64,000 nucleotides of DNA from Methylobacterium sp. WSM2598 (GTDB lineage Bacteria > Pseudomonadota > Alphaproteobacteria > Rhizobiales > Beijerinckiaceae), in NCBI RefSeq assembly GCF_000379105.1, contig NZ_KB900609.1, positions 1,301,347-1,365,346 of the forward strand. Reading direction: 5' to 3'. The position numbers and the translations under genes were made by a program. The notes under the pieces were generated by a model that saw only the letters and a list, made by a program, of their open reading frames with translations, did no database searches and was not told where the DNA came from. Positions 62,303 through 64,000 of the stretch are shown piece after piece; the first letter of the stretch is position 1; each line of letters begins with the position of its first letter.

Positions 62303-62355
62303 CCAGCATGTTCCGTGCCAAGCCAGCATGTTCCGTGCCAGCATGTTCCGTGCCA
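62303..62355. repeat. Three copies of CCAGCATGTTCCGTGCCA
   Basis: The 18-mer occurs at 62303, 62323 and 62338; the last two overlap by CCA, giving periods of 20 and 15 bp. It lies 120-170 bp upstream of fecI, in the position of an upstream regulatory array. Confidence 0.7.
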
Positions 62356-62923
62356 CGTGGAAACCAAGCGGGATCCTCGTTCCCCGCGGACGGCATTCCT
62401 CTGCGGCCGCGGCCGGGGACCGAGGTCCCCCGACGCCGCGCGCCGATGGCGTTTCGTGCGGGACGTCCCGTCGGCCGATTCTGCCGGAGCCGTTCAGGGG
62501 CGCCGCCGTCCGGGCCGGGCTCCGGACCAGCCGGACGAGGCGGTCGGGACCCTCGCCGACGCGGCGCCGGAGATGCGCGCGGGCGGCGTCCACGAGGGCG
62601 CCGGTGCGCGTCGTTCGCGCGAGGTGGACCTCGATCCGCCCGGGCGGGCGCAGGGCGCGGGGGACGAGGCCGGGATGGATGATGCTGACGCCCTGTTCGG
62701 GACCGAGCACGCCCGAGAGGCCGTCGAGCGGCTCGGGGTCGAGGAACCCGGCGGCGGTGGCCGATCGCCTCGCGGGCGGGCCGGCCGCCGACCTTCGCCG
62801 AGAACGAGCGCGGGCGTTGATTCAGATCAGCGCGAGCACGGCCGCAACGCGCGAGACCTGCCGGGCCGGGCGCGGCGATGCCGCCGCCGGACATGCCCCG
62901 AAGGGCGTTTCCTCCTCGACTTC
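62356..62923 (-). pseudogene. Gene-poor stretch with a possible decayed regulator
   Basis: No intact gene. On the minus strand, about 62765-62525 reads ATAAGFLDPEPLDGLSGV, then GVSIIHPGLVPRAL, then RPPGRIEVHLARTT. This loosely resembles the effector-domain end of a LysR regulator, without any helix-turn-helix upstream. The assignment is weak; it may be a shadow. Confidence 0.2.
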
Positions 62924-62944
62924 GGGCCGCCCTCCGGGCGGCCC
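62924..62944 (-). terminator. Hairpin downstream of the LamB-type porin
   Basis: GGGCCGCCC (62924-62932) pairs with GGGCGGCCC (62936-62944) around TCC, about 50 bp past the porin stop. A perfect 9-bp stem without a U-run. Confidence 0.55.
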
Positions 62945-62993
62945 CCCTTCCTTCTCGCGCCCCCTCGGGCGCGGATCCGGCGCGGCGCCCGCC

Positions 62994-64000
<1,007 letters not shown>

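Overview
The window is about 64 kb of very GC-rich DNA with alphaproteobacterial gene content: a Porin_2 family porin, the C4-pathway 5-aminolevulinate synthase HemA, a FixK/FNR-type box, an RPA-type replication initiator, and dispersed palindromic repeats. Together these suggest Methylobacterium or a close relative. The genus is an inference. The RPA gene and two iteron clusters raise the possibility that this is a megaplasmid, or a chromosome carrying an integrated plasmid backbone.

Layout. 0-3 kb: end of a DUF6328-type membrane protein, D-tartrate dehydratase (tarD), then a gene-poor stretch that looks like an iteron origin (iterons, two DnaA-box-like sites, AT-rich tract). 3-9.5 kb: a MarR repressor divergent from a ferulate/p-coumarate operon (vanillin dehydrogenase, hydroxycinnamoyl-CoA hydratase-lyase, NDP-forming CoA ligase, aromatic-acid MFS transporter); the transporter gene is frameshifted. 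9.8-14.3 kb: porin and a chemotaxis receptor. 14.5-14.7 kb: second iteron cluster. 14.7-20.9 kb: heavy-metal RND efflux operon without an outer-membrane factor. 21-22.3 kb: RPA replication initiator. 22.3-28.2 kb: class II aldolase-like protein, an exported protein and a very large hybrid histidine kinase. 28.3-32.6 kb: iron-type alcohol dehydrogenase, then a hydroxyproline pair (FAD D-hydroxyproline dehydrogenase and 4-hydroxyproline epimerase) and a RidA protein. 32.8-34.9 kb: LOG protein, D-2-hydroxyacid dehydrogenase, carboxymuconolactone-decarboxylase-like protein. 35-37.6 kb: ABC importer of the SsuABC/TauABC type.

38.5-44.5 kb holds a sulfur-scavenging-like unit on the minus strand (substrate-binding protein, ATPase, permease, flavin monooxygenase), followed by metB. 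Short palindromes mark both promoters, and the C-terminal stub of a second flavin monooxygenase sits across the divergent promoter region. 44.5-46.4 kb: alpha/beta hydrolase, small membrane protein, a structured RNA-like element and a dispersed repeat. 46.4-49.3 kb: a heme-type TonB receptor divergent from a small heme-monooxygenase-like protein. 49.4-53.3 kb: moeA, nnrU and hemA, with a perfect TTGAT-N4-ATCAA box upstream of hemA, suggesting low-oxygen control of tetrapyrrole and Mo-cofactor supply. 53.3-55.4 kb: a kexin-like subtilase with a P domain and RTX repeats. 55.6-62.2 kb: an iron-signalling island with a TonB receptor carrying an N-terminal STN signalling domain, a BacA/ABCD-type ABC transporter, a 16-bp minisatellite, and a FecR/FecI anti-sigma/sigma pair. 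The window ends in a LamB-type carbohydrate porin.

No tRNA, rRNA, CRISPR array or intact transposase was recognised. The most interesting signals are the RPA/iteron system, the compositionally mosaic TonB receptor, the eight-copy 16-bp minisatellite next to fecR, the structured element near 46.0 kb, the two-hairpin dispersed repeats, and the palindromes of the monooxygenase locus.
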